This document shows positions 8,241 through 15,937 of a DNA stretch of 55,299 nt, piece after piece. Position 1 is the stretch's first letter; every line of letters begins with the position of its first letter. Below the pieces are notes generated by a model. It was given only the letters and a program-made list of their open reading frames with translations. It was not told the origin of the DNA and made no database searches. The DNA is from Paenibacillus sp. 598K. GTDB taxonomy: Bacteria > Bacillota > Bacilli > Paenibacillales > Paenibacillaceae. Made by a program: the position numbers and the translations under genes. The stretch covers positions 48,572 through 103,870 of the forward strand of contig NZ_BFBX01000036.1 of assembly GCF_003851045.1 (NCBI RefSeq). The letters run 5' to 3'.

Positions 8241-9296
8241 ATGATCAAGCTTGACTTTGAGCCATACAATACGAATCGGATCGACTGTTACTGGAATAAC
8301 GTGGTCGGTTTGCTGACGAGCAGACATGAGGAGTTCGAAGCGCTGGTTCCGCTCGTCGCGTCCCAGTATGCGATCGGTGTGCCGAGGCGCGACGCCATAA
8401 CGGAAGAGGCGTACCGGGAGCTGCAATACAACGGCTGGCTGCTCCCCTATGTAACCCGCGAACTGCCGGACGAGCTTTGCGATCGCTATGTGGAGCGCAC
8501 AGAGCTGACGCTTGGCCTGGAGACGGATATCGTCGATCTGGTGAAGCGCCATACGCGCAGCGGACACTATTGCGTCTTGCGATTAAACCGCTATCATTTC
8601 CCGTATTGTCCGGAATCGATGCATCGTCATATGGTCCATCCCGTACTCGTCTACGGCTACGACGATGCGCGGTCTGTCGTCTTCACAGCCGAGGATTGCG
8701 TGCCGCCGGGCAAGATCATCCCGTATGAGCTGAGCTACGAACGGCTGCAAAATGCCTATGACAGCGTCGCCGAGGAAGATCGGTACGGCCTCTCGCTGCG
8801 CGTGCTCCAGGAGCGGATGTCGCCCGTCGCGCCCGTCGGCGTAATCCGCGCCAATATCCGCAAGCAGCTATATGGAACGCCTGTGGAGACAGAGCGGGAG
8901 ACGCTGCTGCGAGGGCTCGACGCAGTGACGCATTATCGCGAGCAGTTCGCCGAGATCGCGCTGGCGATGAGCGGGCAGGATCTCAGCGTTAATCTGCGGC
9001 TCTCTTACCCGCTCTACTATCAGCAGCGCAACTTGATGCTAATCGACTACCTGGATAGCAACGGGATTATCGGAGGCGGGCTGACCGGAGAGCTGCGAGA
9101 CGGATTTACGGAGCTGTACCGGGCATGGGGGCTGATCCGTACCAAGCTGATCCAGTATTATGTGAAGCCGGACCGTCCGGCGGCGGCAGATTATGCGGCG
9201 GAGATGGAGCCGTACCTGGAGCGCTGTCTGACGGAGCGCGAGCTGCTGCATCGTCTGCTGGAGAGCCTGGAGCGGGCCGATATGGAGGCCAGTTGA
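8241..9296 (+). CDS. BtrH_N-like protein, candidate acyltransferase
   Basis: ATG 8241 has AGGAAGGAG 9 bases upstream and is preferred over ATG 8214. The 351-residue product resembles proteins with the butirosin BtrH N-terminal domain, a papain-like fold that transfers an acyl group from a carrier-protein thioester. Candidate catalytic residues are Cys16 in RIDCYWNNVVG and His133 in HMVHPVLVYGYDD, followed by acidic residues in VVFTAEDC. The C-terminal half is helical and not recognised. It lies between the cytidylyltransferase and the APS-kinase-like gene and has no counterpart in the Campylobacter locus. It could attach the acyl group made by the upstream ligase, but that is inference. Family assignment is by pattern only. 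Confidence 0.45.
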   Translation: MIKLDFEPYNTNRIDCYWNNVVGLLTSRHEEFEALVPLVASQYAIGVPRRDAITEEAYRELQYNGWLLPYVTRELPDELCDRYVERTELTLGLETDIVDLVKRHTRSGHYCVLRLNRYHFPYCPESMHRHMVHPVLVYGYDDARSVVFTAEDCVPPGKIIPYELSYERLQNAYDSVAEEDRYGLSLRVLQERMSPVAPVGVIRANIRKQLYGTPVETERETLLRGLDAVTHYREQFAEIALAMSGQDLSVNLRLSYPLYYQQRNLMLIDYLDSNGIIGGGLTGELRDGFTELYRAWGLIRTKLIQYYVKPDRPAAADYAAEMEPYLERCLTERELLHRLLESLERADMEAS

Positions 9297-9859
9297 GCAG
9301 GCAGGGCCGCGTGTACTGGATCACCGGACTGGCAGGCGCAGGCAAGACCACGATCAGCAAGCGCCTCTATGCGCAGCTGAAGGAGCGGCGCGACGGCGTC
9401 GTCCTGCTCGATGGCGATAGTCTGCGCGAGGCGTTCGGTCATGATCTCGGCTACTCGACAGCCGACCGTTATGCCAGTGCGATGCGTTATGCCAGGCTGT
9501 GCCGGATGCTGGCGGAGCAGGGGCTCGATGTCGTCTGTGCGACGATCTCGATGTTCCATGCGTGCCGCGACTGGAATCGAGCCCATATCGAGCGCTATAG
9601 CGAGGTCTATGTGAGGGCGTCGGCAGAGACGCTGGCGGCGCGCGATCAGAAGGGGCTGTATTCGGGCGCGGCAGCCAGCGTCGTCGAGTCGCAGCAGGTG
9701 GTCGGAAGGGGCCAACCCTTCGAGGAGCCGCTGCAGCCGGATCTCGTCGTCGACAACGACGGACAGCGCGGGCTCGACGCGATCGTCGAGGACATCCTGC
9801 GGTTGGGGGCATCGATCGAGCCATTGCAATCACAGGGGCGAAGGGGGGAGGGGGCTTGA
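9293..9859 (+). CDS. APS-kinase-like protein, candidate CDP-phosphoramidate kinase (Cj1415-like)
   Basis: The frame is open upstream, but the domain begins right after TTG 9293, which overlaps the previous stop as TTGA and follows GGAGG. The 188-residue product has Walker A GLAGAGKTT (residues 12-20), LLDGDSLREAFG near 38-49 and LGYSTADRYASAMRYA, all typical of adenylylsulfate kinases. Cj1415 of C. jejuni is annotated as APS kinase but phosphorylates the 3'-hydroxyl of cytidine diphosphoramidate. No ATP sulfurylase is visible here, which supports that reading. Alternatively it makes PAPS for the sulfotransferase domain encoded at 771-3659. Both could be true. Confidence 0.65.
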   Translation: MSRQGRVYWITGLAGAGKTTISKRLYAQLKERRDGVVLLDGDSLREAFGHDLGYSTADRYASAMRYARLCRMLAEQGLDVVCATISMFHACRDWNRAHIERYSEVYVRASAETLAARDQKGLYSGAAASVVESQQVVGRGQPFEEPLQPDLVVDNDGQRGLDAIVEDILRLGASIEPLQSQGRRGEGA

Positions 9860-10662
9860 TGAAGATCCGGTTGCACGCCTTCTTGTCGCAGCAGTCGGTC
9901 ATGCTGAGCAGGAAGTCGGTGCGTCCGCAGCAGATCATCCAGCAGCACCAGCTGATCCTGCTGCAGGCGCTGCATCCGCTCAGCCTGATGCAGGGCCAAA
10001 GCGTCACCGATCTGGACAGCGGCGAGGTCGTGCTCGCCGTCGGTCCGCTCGATCTGGCGCCGCACGCGACGCTGGCTCTCCGCTTCCGGGCGATGATCTG
10101 CGAGGTGCAGGACGCAGAGTCTGCCGAGCAGGGCTGGGTCGCGCCGATCACCGAGGCCGCGGCCCGCTGCAGGGCGGAGCGGCTGCTCGCCGGGCCGATC
10201 CATTCCGAGCAGGAGCTGGCGGCGGCCGAGCGAGGCCTGCTGCGCTTCCTCGCCTCCTGCCCGCTCGATCCTCGCCGGGAGGTGGCGCGGAGGCCGCGAG
10301 AGGCGATGGAGCAGCGCGTCGCTTCGGTCTACCATTATATGCTCACCCATTGCGACAAGCCGCTGACGCTGCATGATTTGTCCCATCTGGCCGGCTGTCA
10401 TCCCGTCTACCTGAGCACGATGTACTCGCGCGTGTACCGGGTGTCGCCGATGCAGCATCTGCAGCAGATCCGCATGGGCAAGGCGAGGGTCCTTGTACGC
10501 AGTACGACGATGAAGATCAAGGATATTGCGCTCTCTCTGGGCCACGTCTCCAGCTCCCAGTTCGGCTCGATCTACAAGCGCTACTACGGCGTCTCCCCGA
10601 ACCGGGACCGCGTCGCGGCGAGGATGAAGCTGGACCGCCGCGACAAGGAAGAGCGAGGTTAA
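9859..10662 (+). CDS. AraC-family transcriptional regulator, last gene of the operon
   Basis: ATG 9859 (TGATG junction with the previous stop) follows GGGGGGAGGGGG. The 267-residue protein has an N-terminal cupin-like region of about 130 residues and a C-terminal AraC DNA-binding domain (about 165-250): LTLHDLSHLAGCHPVYLSTM as the first helix-turn-helix and MKIKDIALSLGHVSSSQFGS as the second, ending in YYGVSPNRDR. Being the last overlapping gene before a terminator, it probably regulates its own operon, perhaps in response to the product. The ligand is unknown. Confidence 0.75.
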   Translation: MKIRLHAFLSQQSVMLSRKSVRPQQIIQQHQLILLQALHPLSLMQGQSVTDLDSGEVVLAVGPLDLAPHATLALRFRAMICEVQDAESAEQGWVAPITEAAARCRAERLLAGPIHSEQELAAAERGLLRFLASCPLDPRREVARRPREAMEQRVASVYHYMLTHCDKPLTLHDLSHLAGCHPVYLSTMYSRVYRVSPMQHLQQIRMGKARVLVRSTTMKIKDIALSLGHVSSSQFGSIYKRYYGVSPNRDRVAARMKLDRRDKEERG

Positions 10663-10668
10663 TGAAGG

Positions 10669-10693
10669 CGTCCTCCTTTTGGAGGGCGTTTTT
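10669..10693 (+). terminator. Rho-independent terminator of the phosphoramidate operon
   Basis: An 8-bp stem CGTCCTCC / GGAGGGCG with one G-U pair and a TTTT loop is followed by TTTTT. It begins 6 bases after the AraC stop. Confidence 0.85.
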
Positions 10694-10760
10694 GCTCGGA
10701 TAGGCGCAGCCGTCAGCCAAACATCTATAGTTTAGAAAGTACAAGCTATAGTCTCTCATC

Positions 10761-10790
10761 TTGTCCCTTTGCCAAGATGACCTATATACT
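10761..10790 (+). promoter_or_regulatory. Possible sigma-A promoter of the membrane AraC gene
   Basis: TTGTCC and TATACT are separated by 18 bases, about 50 bases before the start codon and after the preceding terminator. Found by pattern only. Confidence 0.45.
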
Positions 10791-10841
10791 AGATGAAAAG
10801 GAAAATTGTACAAACCTAACTTGCGAAAGGGAGCTGGTGCA

Positions 10842-13211
10842 ATGACGATGTTGCGGGGTTGCCGAAGGCTGCTTTCGTATATCCCCATGCTGTCTATTGT
10901 GGTCATCGCGCTTATTTTTTTCGCAGTGGTGGCGCTTGCCGGCGCATCGGCGGACGATCAACAGGAGAGTCAACGGACGATACTGGAGCGGATCATCTAC
11001 CAGGCGGATGCGAGTCTGCTGCTTGCCGAGCGCAATACGATCAGCGAGCTGTTGACGAACAAGGCGCTGCAGCAATTTTACTCCAATCGGGCCATGACGG
11101 TCGCTGAAGAAGCCCAGACCCGGCGGTCGTTGCGGGAGCTGGAGGCGTCGCTTCCCGTCCATAGCTCGATCTATCTCTACGATCACGGCGCTCAAAGGGT
11201 CATATCCGCTGCGGGCATCCGCAGCTTGTACCAGTTCCCTGACCAGGCGTATATCCTCGACCACTATAGGGGAGAGATTACCGCGCAATGGACGGGACCT
11301 CGCTTCCTGCGGGAAGGAGATGAAGAAGGTCGGACGCGACAGGTCGTCTCGCTCATGCGAGTGTTCGCGGACGCTCCCTCCAAGCGAGGCGCGATCATCA
11401 TTAATGTAGACACAGATGCACTGGAGCGAAAGGTGAACACGTTTATTGAAAGCGCTGCCGGGTCTGTCGAGCTCCTGTATGGCGCGTCGGATGGGGGGAT
11501 GACATCTGAAGGTAAAGAGGCCGTGACGTCGACGCTGGTCCGCTCCGAGTACACCGGCTGGATGTACCGCTGGAAAAACGAGTACCTGTCGGGCTATGTG
11601 CCGATCTCGCCGGAGCATCGCAGATGGGCAGGGGTAGCGTTGCTGCCGACGACTGTAGCGCTGGTCTTCCTCACGATGGCTGTTCGCAGACGTCCTGGCC
11701 CAGGACAACCGGAAGCTGCCGAGTCGGGGTTCGGATGGGAGACGGCGGGCAGATGTGAGGCGGAGGAGAGGATCGCAGCGGAAGCTATCCTCGCCGTTCG
11801 CGACCACCCCGGGCAACTGGCAGAGCAGGCTTGCGGACTGCCGATCAGCGGAGCGAGAGGCCAGCCCGACGGGCGAGCAGGCGCAGGCAACGTCATGACG
11901 ATCGCTCCGGACGAGATGTGCCAGGAGGCGCTAGATCCTAAGTCTAGCGTACAGCCAGCTGCGCCGACCGGCGGCGTACAAGAGGCCGTACCTGATGATG
12001 AGTGGCGAAGCTTGCAGAGCCAGCGACTCGATTACGACCTGCTGACAGGGCATGTCATGTTGACCGAGGCACAGTATATATCGCGGCTGTCGGAGCTGCA
12101 GCTGCCTCATCGTTATGATCGGATAGGCGTGTTCCTGGCGGAGATTGACGGGCAGGCTGCCTTTGCAGCGCAGTATCCGGCGAGAGATCGTCAGTTGTTC
12201 CGTTACGCGATGGAGCAGTCGTTGCAGGAGGCTGCCGGAGCACACGGGCTGTCAACGCGGCTCGTATGGATGACGTCGCACCGGCTCGCATGCGTCCTGC
12301 ATCTGCGCAGCCCTGAGCAAGAGCCGCCGAGGTTGGTGGCAGCCTTGGCCGACGAGTGGCAAGGGTGGGTGCAGCAGTACCTGAGGATGAGCGTATCGAT
12401 CGGCATAGGGACAGACGCTAAGAGCGTAGAGACGATCGCCGCATCGTACCGCAGCGCGCAGGACAATCTGTCGCTCAAGCCGGTGTTCGGAGCTGGAGCG
12501 AGGATCGACGATACATGCAGCTCATGCAAGCGCAGCCTGGACAGCTATGCCGATCTGCAAGCGCTGGAGCAAGTGGCTCGTTCCTTGCGGATGATGGAGG
12601 CGGACTGGCAGGGCAAGCTGGTTCTATGGTTCAAGGCGCTAAGAGAGGGGAGAGTGACGAAGCAAGATTTGACGATGCTGATACATAGCGCGATGGTGCA
12701 GATGGAGAAGGAAGTGACCGTCTTGCCCGCAAACATTCAACATCAATGGAAGGAGGCATTTATACCTCGTTTTGCCGAGATGAAGGAGCATGTCGAGACG
12801 CTTGATGAGCTGGAGGTCGAGCTAATAAAGGAATGGTCAGCCTTCGCGCAGGTGCTGGAGGAGGAGCGCGAAGCACGGCGGCCATACCATCTGGCGATGC
12901 AGGCCAAAGCCTATGTCGACCGGCATTTTACAGAGCCGTCCTTGTCGCTTGCTGCCGTCAGCTCGGCGCTTCAGGTGCGGCCCAGCGCGCTCAGCCAGAT
13001 CTTTAAGGAGGAGCTTGGCGTCAAGTTTGTCGATTACGTCATCCAGTCCCGGCTGGAGCATGCCAAGCGGATGCTGGCCGAGACCGACGAGCCGATCCAG
13101 TCGATCGCCGAGCAGAGCGGCTATCCCAACCATATCTCGTTCTATCGCGCCTTCAAAAAAGTGCTGAACATTCCGCCCGGAGAGTATCGGAACGTCTATC
13201 GTATGCAATAG
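10842..13211 (+). CDS. Membrane-anchored AraC-family regulator
   Basis: ATG 10842 with AAGGGAG 8 bases upstream is preferred to the in-frame ATG 10806. The 789-residue protein has a transmembrane helix at about 15-35 (IPMLSIVVIALIFFAVV), an extracellular Cache-like sensor region to about 255, a second helix at about 262-282 (GVALLPTTVALVFLTMAV), a long cytoplasmic middle region, and a C-terminal AraC domain (about 690-789) with LSLAAVSSALQVRPSALSQI and IQSIAEQSGYPNHISFYRAF. This one-component layout is common in Paenibacillus, usually beside sugar-uptake genes, but none adjoins it here. It is monocistronic, between two terminators. Whether it acts on the upstream or downstream operon cannot be told. 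Confidence 0.8.
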   Translation: MTMLRGCRRLLSYIPMLSIVVIALIFFAVVALAGASADDQQESQRTILERIIYQADASLLLAERNTISELLTNKALQQFYSNRAMTVAEEAQTRRSLRELEASLPVHSSIYLYDHGAQRVISAAGIRSLYQFPDQAYILDHYRGEITAQWTGPRFLREGDEEGRTRQVVSLMRVFADAPSKRGAIIINVDTDALERKVNTFIESAAGSVELLYGASDGGMTSEGKEAVTSTLVRSEYTGWMYRWKNEYLSGYVPISPEHRRWAGVALLPTTVALVFLTMAVRRRPGPGQPEAAESGFGWETAGRCEAEERIAAEAILAVRDHPGQLAEQACGLPISGARGQPDGRAGAGNVMTIAPDEMCQEALDPKSSVQPAAPTGGVQEAVPDDEWRSLQSQRLDYDLLTGHVMLTEAQYISRLSELQLPHRYDRIGVFLAEIDGQAAFAAQYPARDRQLFRYAMEQSLQEAAGAHGLSTRLVWMTSHRLACVLHLRSPEQEPPRLVAALADEWQGWVQQYLRMSVSIGIGTDAKSVETIAASYRSAQDNLSLKPVFGAGARIDDTCSSCKRSLDSYADLQALEQVARSLRMMEADWQGKLVLWFKALREGRVTKQDLTMLIHSAMVQMEKEVTVLPANIQHQWKEAFIPRFAEMKEHVETLDELEVELIKEWSAFAQVLEEEREARRPYHLAMQAKAYVDRHFTEPSLSLAAVSSALQVRPSALSQIFKEELGVKFVDYVIQSRLEHAKRMLAETDEPIQSIAEQSGYPNHISFYRAFKKVLNIPPGEYRNVYRMQ

Positions 13212-13237
13212 CGGTTGAGCGTATGACAGCTAGTAGG

Positions 13238-13276
13238 AAAAGGTCTCCTTCGCTTTAGAGCAGAGGGAGGCCTTTT
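13238..13276 (+). terminator. Rho-independent terminator
   Basis: An 11-bp stem AAAAGGTCTCC / GGAGGCCTTTT with one G-U pair sits after the AraC gene. The A/T ends make it potentially bidirectional. Confidence 0.8.
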
Positions 13277-13290
13277 CGTAGCTCCAAGAT

Positions 13291-13320
13291 GCATAATTTC
13301 CCTTTTCCTTACGCATCCTA
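13291..13320 (+). promoter_or_regulatory. Sigma-G-type promoter of the germination operon
   Basis: GCATA at 13291-13295 and CATCCTA at 13314-13320, 18 bases apart, fit the forespore sigma-G pattern (GHATR, 17-18 bases, CATNHTA). It lies 53 bases before the gerA-type start codon. Germination-receptor operons are known sigma-G targets. Confidence 0.65.
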
Positions 13321-13373
13321 CTCATAATCTACATAGGTAGCTTGACGAGATATGGGGTGGGGGAGGGACAAGC

Positions 13374-14786
13374 ATGAGCAACAGAGAGAGCACGGTGGAC
13401 AGTAAGGACAACGACGTTATTACAGGGCGACCGGACATCGACGAAGCAAGGCTTCAGACCGTTTTTTCAGGCTGCTCGGATATTATCTTCCACAGCTTTC
13501 AGACCGAAAGCGGTCTTTTTGCGGTCTGTATTTTTTGTGTCGGGTTATGCGACGCCGAGCGGATCGAGAGACAAGTGCTGATGCCGCTAGCCGAGGCTGA
13601 CGCCGGATCGCCGGCGGTATCCTCCAGCCAGCTTGTATTTACGATCGAGGAGGCCACACAAGCCATTCTGGACGGCCTTGCGTTGTTGCTTGTGGAAGGC
13701 CAGCCGAGCGGCTCGGTGTTCGCCCTCTCCAAGAACATAGGCCGGACGACAGAAGAGCCAGCAGCCGAATCTACGGTTCGAGGCGCTCGGGATGGCTTTA
13801 CGGAATCGCTGGAGAGCAATATGGCGCTGCTGCGGATGAGACTAAAAATACCGGCTTTCAAATCCAAGTCTCTGACGATAGGCAAATATACCAACACCAA
13901 GGTGACCTTGGCTTATGTGGAGGGGGTTATTGCCCCGGAGCTTGTCGAAGAAGCCGAGCGGCGACTTGGCCGCCTGGAGCTTGACTCCGTGCTGGAGAGC
14001 CATACGATCGAGGAAGGCATTGTTGACGAACGCTTTTCCCCTTTTCCGCAAATGCTCGCTACGGAACGCCCGGACGTGGTCGTCTCCAATTTGCTGGAAG
14101 GCCGTTTTGTCATTTTGGTGGATGGGACGCCCTTCAGCCTCGTTGCGCCTATCACCCTGTCCTCGATGCTTCAATCGCCCGAGGATTATTATCAGAACAT
14201 CTACATCAGCGTCGCGATTCGATGGATGCGCTACGTGTTTTATATCTTGTCGCTCTTGCTGCCTTCGGCCTATGTAGCGATTACTACCTTTCATCAGGAG
14301 ATGGTTCCGACCGTCTTGCTGCTGAGCATCGCCAGAGCTCGCGAGGAGATCCCATTCCCCGCGCTCATCGAGGCGCTCATTATGGAGGTCTCGTTTGAAG
14401 CGCTGAGAGAAGCGGGCGTGCGCTTGCCCAAGCAGATCGGCTCCGCCGTCAGTATCGTAGGCGCGCTTATCATCGGACAAGCCGCCACATCGGCAGGCAT
14501 CGTATCGGCGCCGATGATTATTGTCGTGGCGATGACCGGCATTGCATCTTTTATGATTCCGCGCTATTCGGCTAGTATTTCCACCCGTCTGCTCCGCTTT
14601 CCGATTATGCTGCTTGCGGGCACGCTTGGACTGATCGGCATTATGCTAGGCATCATACTGCTTGTCATTCACTTGAGCAGTATTCGCTCATTTGGCACGC
14701 CGTATCTGTATCCTATTGCGCCTACTTCCGGCAGGAGGCTGCATGATGTTTGGTCGCGTACCCTGCCATGGAGCAAGTCACGTTAA
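13374..14786 (+). CDS. Spore germination protein, GerA/GerKA family
   Basis: A 470-residue A subunit of a nutrient germinant receptor in the spore inner membrane. The N-terminal soluble half (about 1-270) contains the family block ERPDVVVSNLLEGRFVILVD followed by PFSLVAPITLSSMLQ. The C-terminal half has several membrane helices, for example YVFYILSLLLPSAYVAI and IMLLAGTLGLIGIMLGIILL. The ribosome site is GGGGGAGGG, 6 bases before ATG. It is the first gene of a four-gene operon with a sigma-G-like promoter. The germinant cannot be predicted from sequence. Confidence 0.92.
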   Translation: MSNRESTVDSKDNDVITGRPDIDEARLQTVFSGCSDIIFHSFQTESGLFAVCIFCVGLCDAERIERQVLMPLAEADAGSPAVSSSQLVFTIEEATQAILDGLALLLVEGQPSGSVFALSKNIGRTTEEPAAESTVRGARDGFTESLESNMALLRMRLKIPAFKSKSLTIGKYTNTKVTLAYVEGVIAPELVEEAERRLGRLELDSVLESHTIEEGIVDERFSPFPQMLATERPDVVVSNLLEGRFVILVDGTPFSLVAPITLSSMLQSPEDYYQNIYISVAIRWMRYVFYILSLLLPSAYVAITTFHQEMVPTVLLLSIARAREEIPFPALIEALIMEVSFEALREAGVRLPKQIGSAVSIVGALIIGQAATSAGIVSAPMIIVVAMTGIASFMIPRYSASISTRLLRFPIMLLAGTLGLIGIMLGIILLVIHLSSIRSFGTPYLYPIAPTSGRRLHDVWSRTLPWSKSR

Positions 14787-14807
14787 GATACAAAGGAGTT
14801 TTCGCTT

Positions 14808-15932
14808 ATGCTTCCGGATCAAGGGAAAATATCGGCCTCCCAGCTTGCGATTATGATGCTTCCGGCTATTTTGGCCACTGCTATTTTGTCCATCCCCAGT
14901 CTTACGATGCATTATGCGGGTCACGATATGTGGCTGTCGCCTGTTTGGGGCTCCCTTGTAGGGCTGGCGACGATTGGCGTCTCGCTGGGCTTGAGTTCTC
15001 TTTATCCAGGACAGACGATTATCCAATCGAGCTTGCATATCCTTGGCTGGCTGCCAGGCAAGCTGTTTGGCTTTATTTTTTTGATTTATTTGCCTCATCT
15101 CCTGGGGATGATTATTCGGGCGTACGGCGAGTTTATTTCCAGCAATGCTTTGCCCGAGACGCCGCTTTTTGTCATTATGGGGACGATGACTGCGGTTTGC
15201 GCGCTCAATGTCAGACTCGGCATTGAAGTGGTGGGCAGAACCTCGCAAGTTTTTGTCGTCCTGCTGGCCTTTCTGTTGTGCTTGATTTTTTTCCTGCTGA
15301 TCGGCGAACTGAATCCGGAGGAGCTGTTGCCCTTCATGGAGGATGGCTTGCTGCCTTCCCTCAAGGGGGCCATTGCCCCGGCGGCCTGGTTTAGCGAATA
15401 TTTGGTGTTGGCGTTCCTACTTCCCTTTGTTCATTCAAACAAAAATATCAAGCCGATTATGCTGACTTCGCTTGCAATTACAACCGTAGCCATGGTAACG
15501 ACCAATCTGTTTTGTCTCTTCCTGCTGGGCGATCTTACGAGCAGCTTTGGCTATCCGATGATGATCGCGGCACGGTACATTACGATCGCAGATTTTTTGC
15601 AGCATATCGAGTCGATTATTATTGCGATTTGGATGTTTGGCATTTTCGTGAAAATATCTGTCTTCCTGTATATTTTCGCCATTACAGCAGCGCAGTGGCT
15701 TGGCCTGAGCAGCTACAAGCCGCTCGTGTTCCCGCTATCCTATCTATGCATGGCTTACACCTATTGGATCGTCTCCGATCGACCCGGAGCCTCCGGTCTT
15801 CTTGGTCCTTCAGCGCATGCATACACCATGCTTATTTTGCTGGTGCTGCCCACCGCCCTTTATATCGTAGCGCTTTTGCGCAAAAAAGGCGCCGGAAATA
15901 ACGACAACCAAGCTGATCCCAAAAGGAGCTGA
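14808..15932 (+). CDS. Spore germination protein, GerB family (endospore permease)
   Basis: A 374-residue integral membrane protein of the amino acid-polyamine-organocation fold with about ten helices. It opens with KISASQLAIMMLPAILATAI and contains LGWLPGKLFGFIFLIYLPH, typical of GerB/GerKB subunits, which bind germinant in the spore inner membrane. It starts 21 bases after the A subunit (ribosome site AAGGAG) and ends 5 bases before the C subunit. Confidence 0.92.
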   Translation: MLPDQGKISASQLAIMMLPAILATAILSIPSLTMHYAGHDMWLSPVWGSLVGLATIGVSLGLSSLYPGQTIIQSSLHILGWLPGKLFGFIFLIYLPHLLGMIIRAYGEFISSNALPETPLFVIMGTMTAVCALNVRLGIEVVGRTSQVFVVLLAFLLCLIFFLLIGELNPEELLPFMEDGLLPSLKGAIAPAAWFSEYLVLAFLLPFVHSNKNIKPIMLTSLAITTVAMVTTNLFCLFLLGDLTSSFGYPMMIAARYITIADFLQHIESIIIAIWMFGIFVKISVFLYIFAITAAQWLGLSSYKPLVFPLSYLCMAYTYWIVSDRPGASGLLGPSAHAYTMLILLVLPTALYIVALLRKKGAGNNDNQADPKRS

Positions 15933-15937
15933 AGGAT

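Noticed and set aside
9293..9859. Ordinary sulfate-assimilation APS kinase
   Set aside because: No ATP sulfurylase or sulfate permease gene is nearby. The operon context matches Cj1415. It is kept as an alternative because of the sulfotransferase domain.
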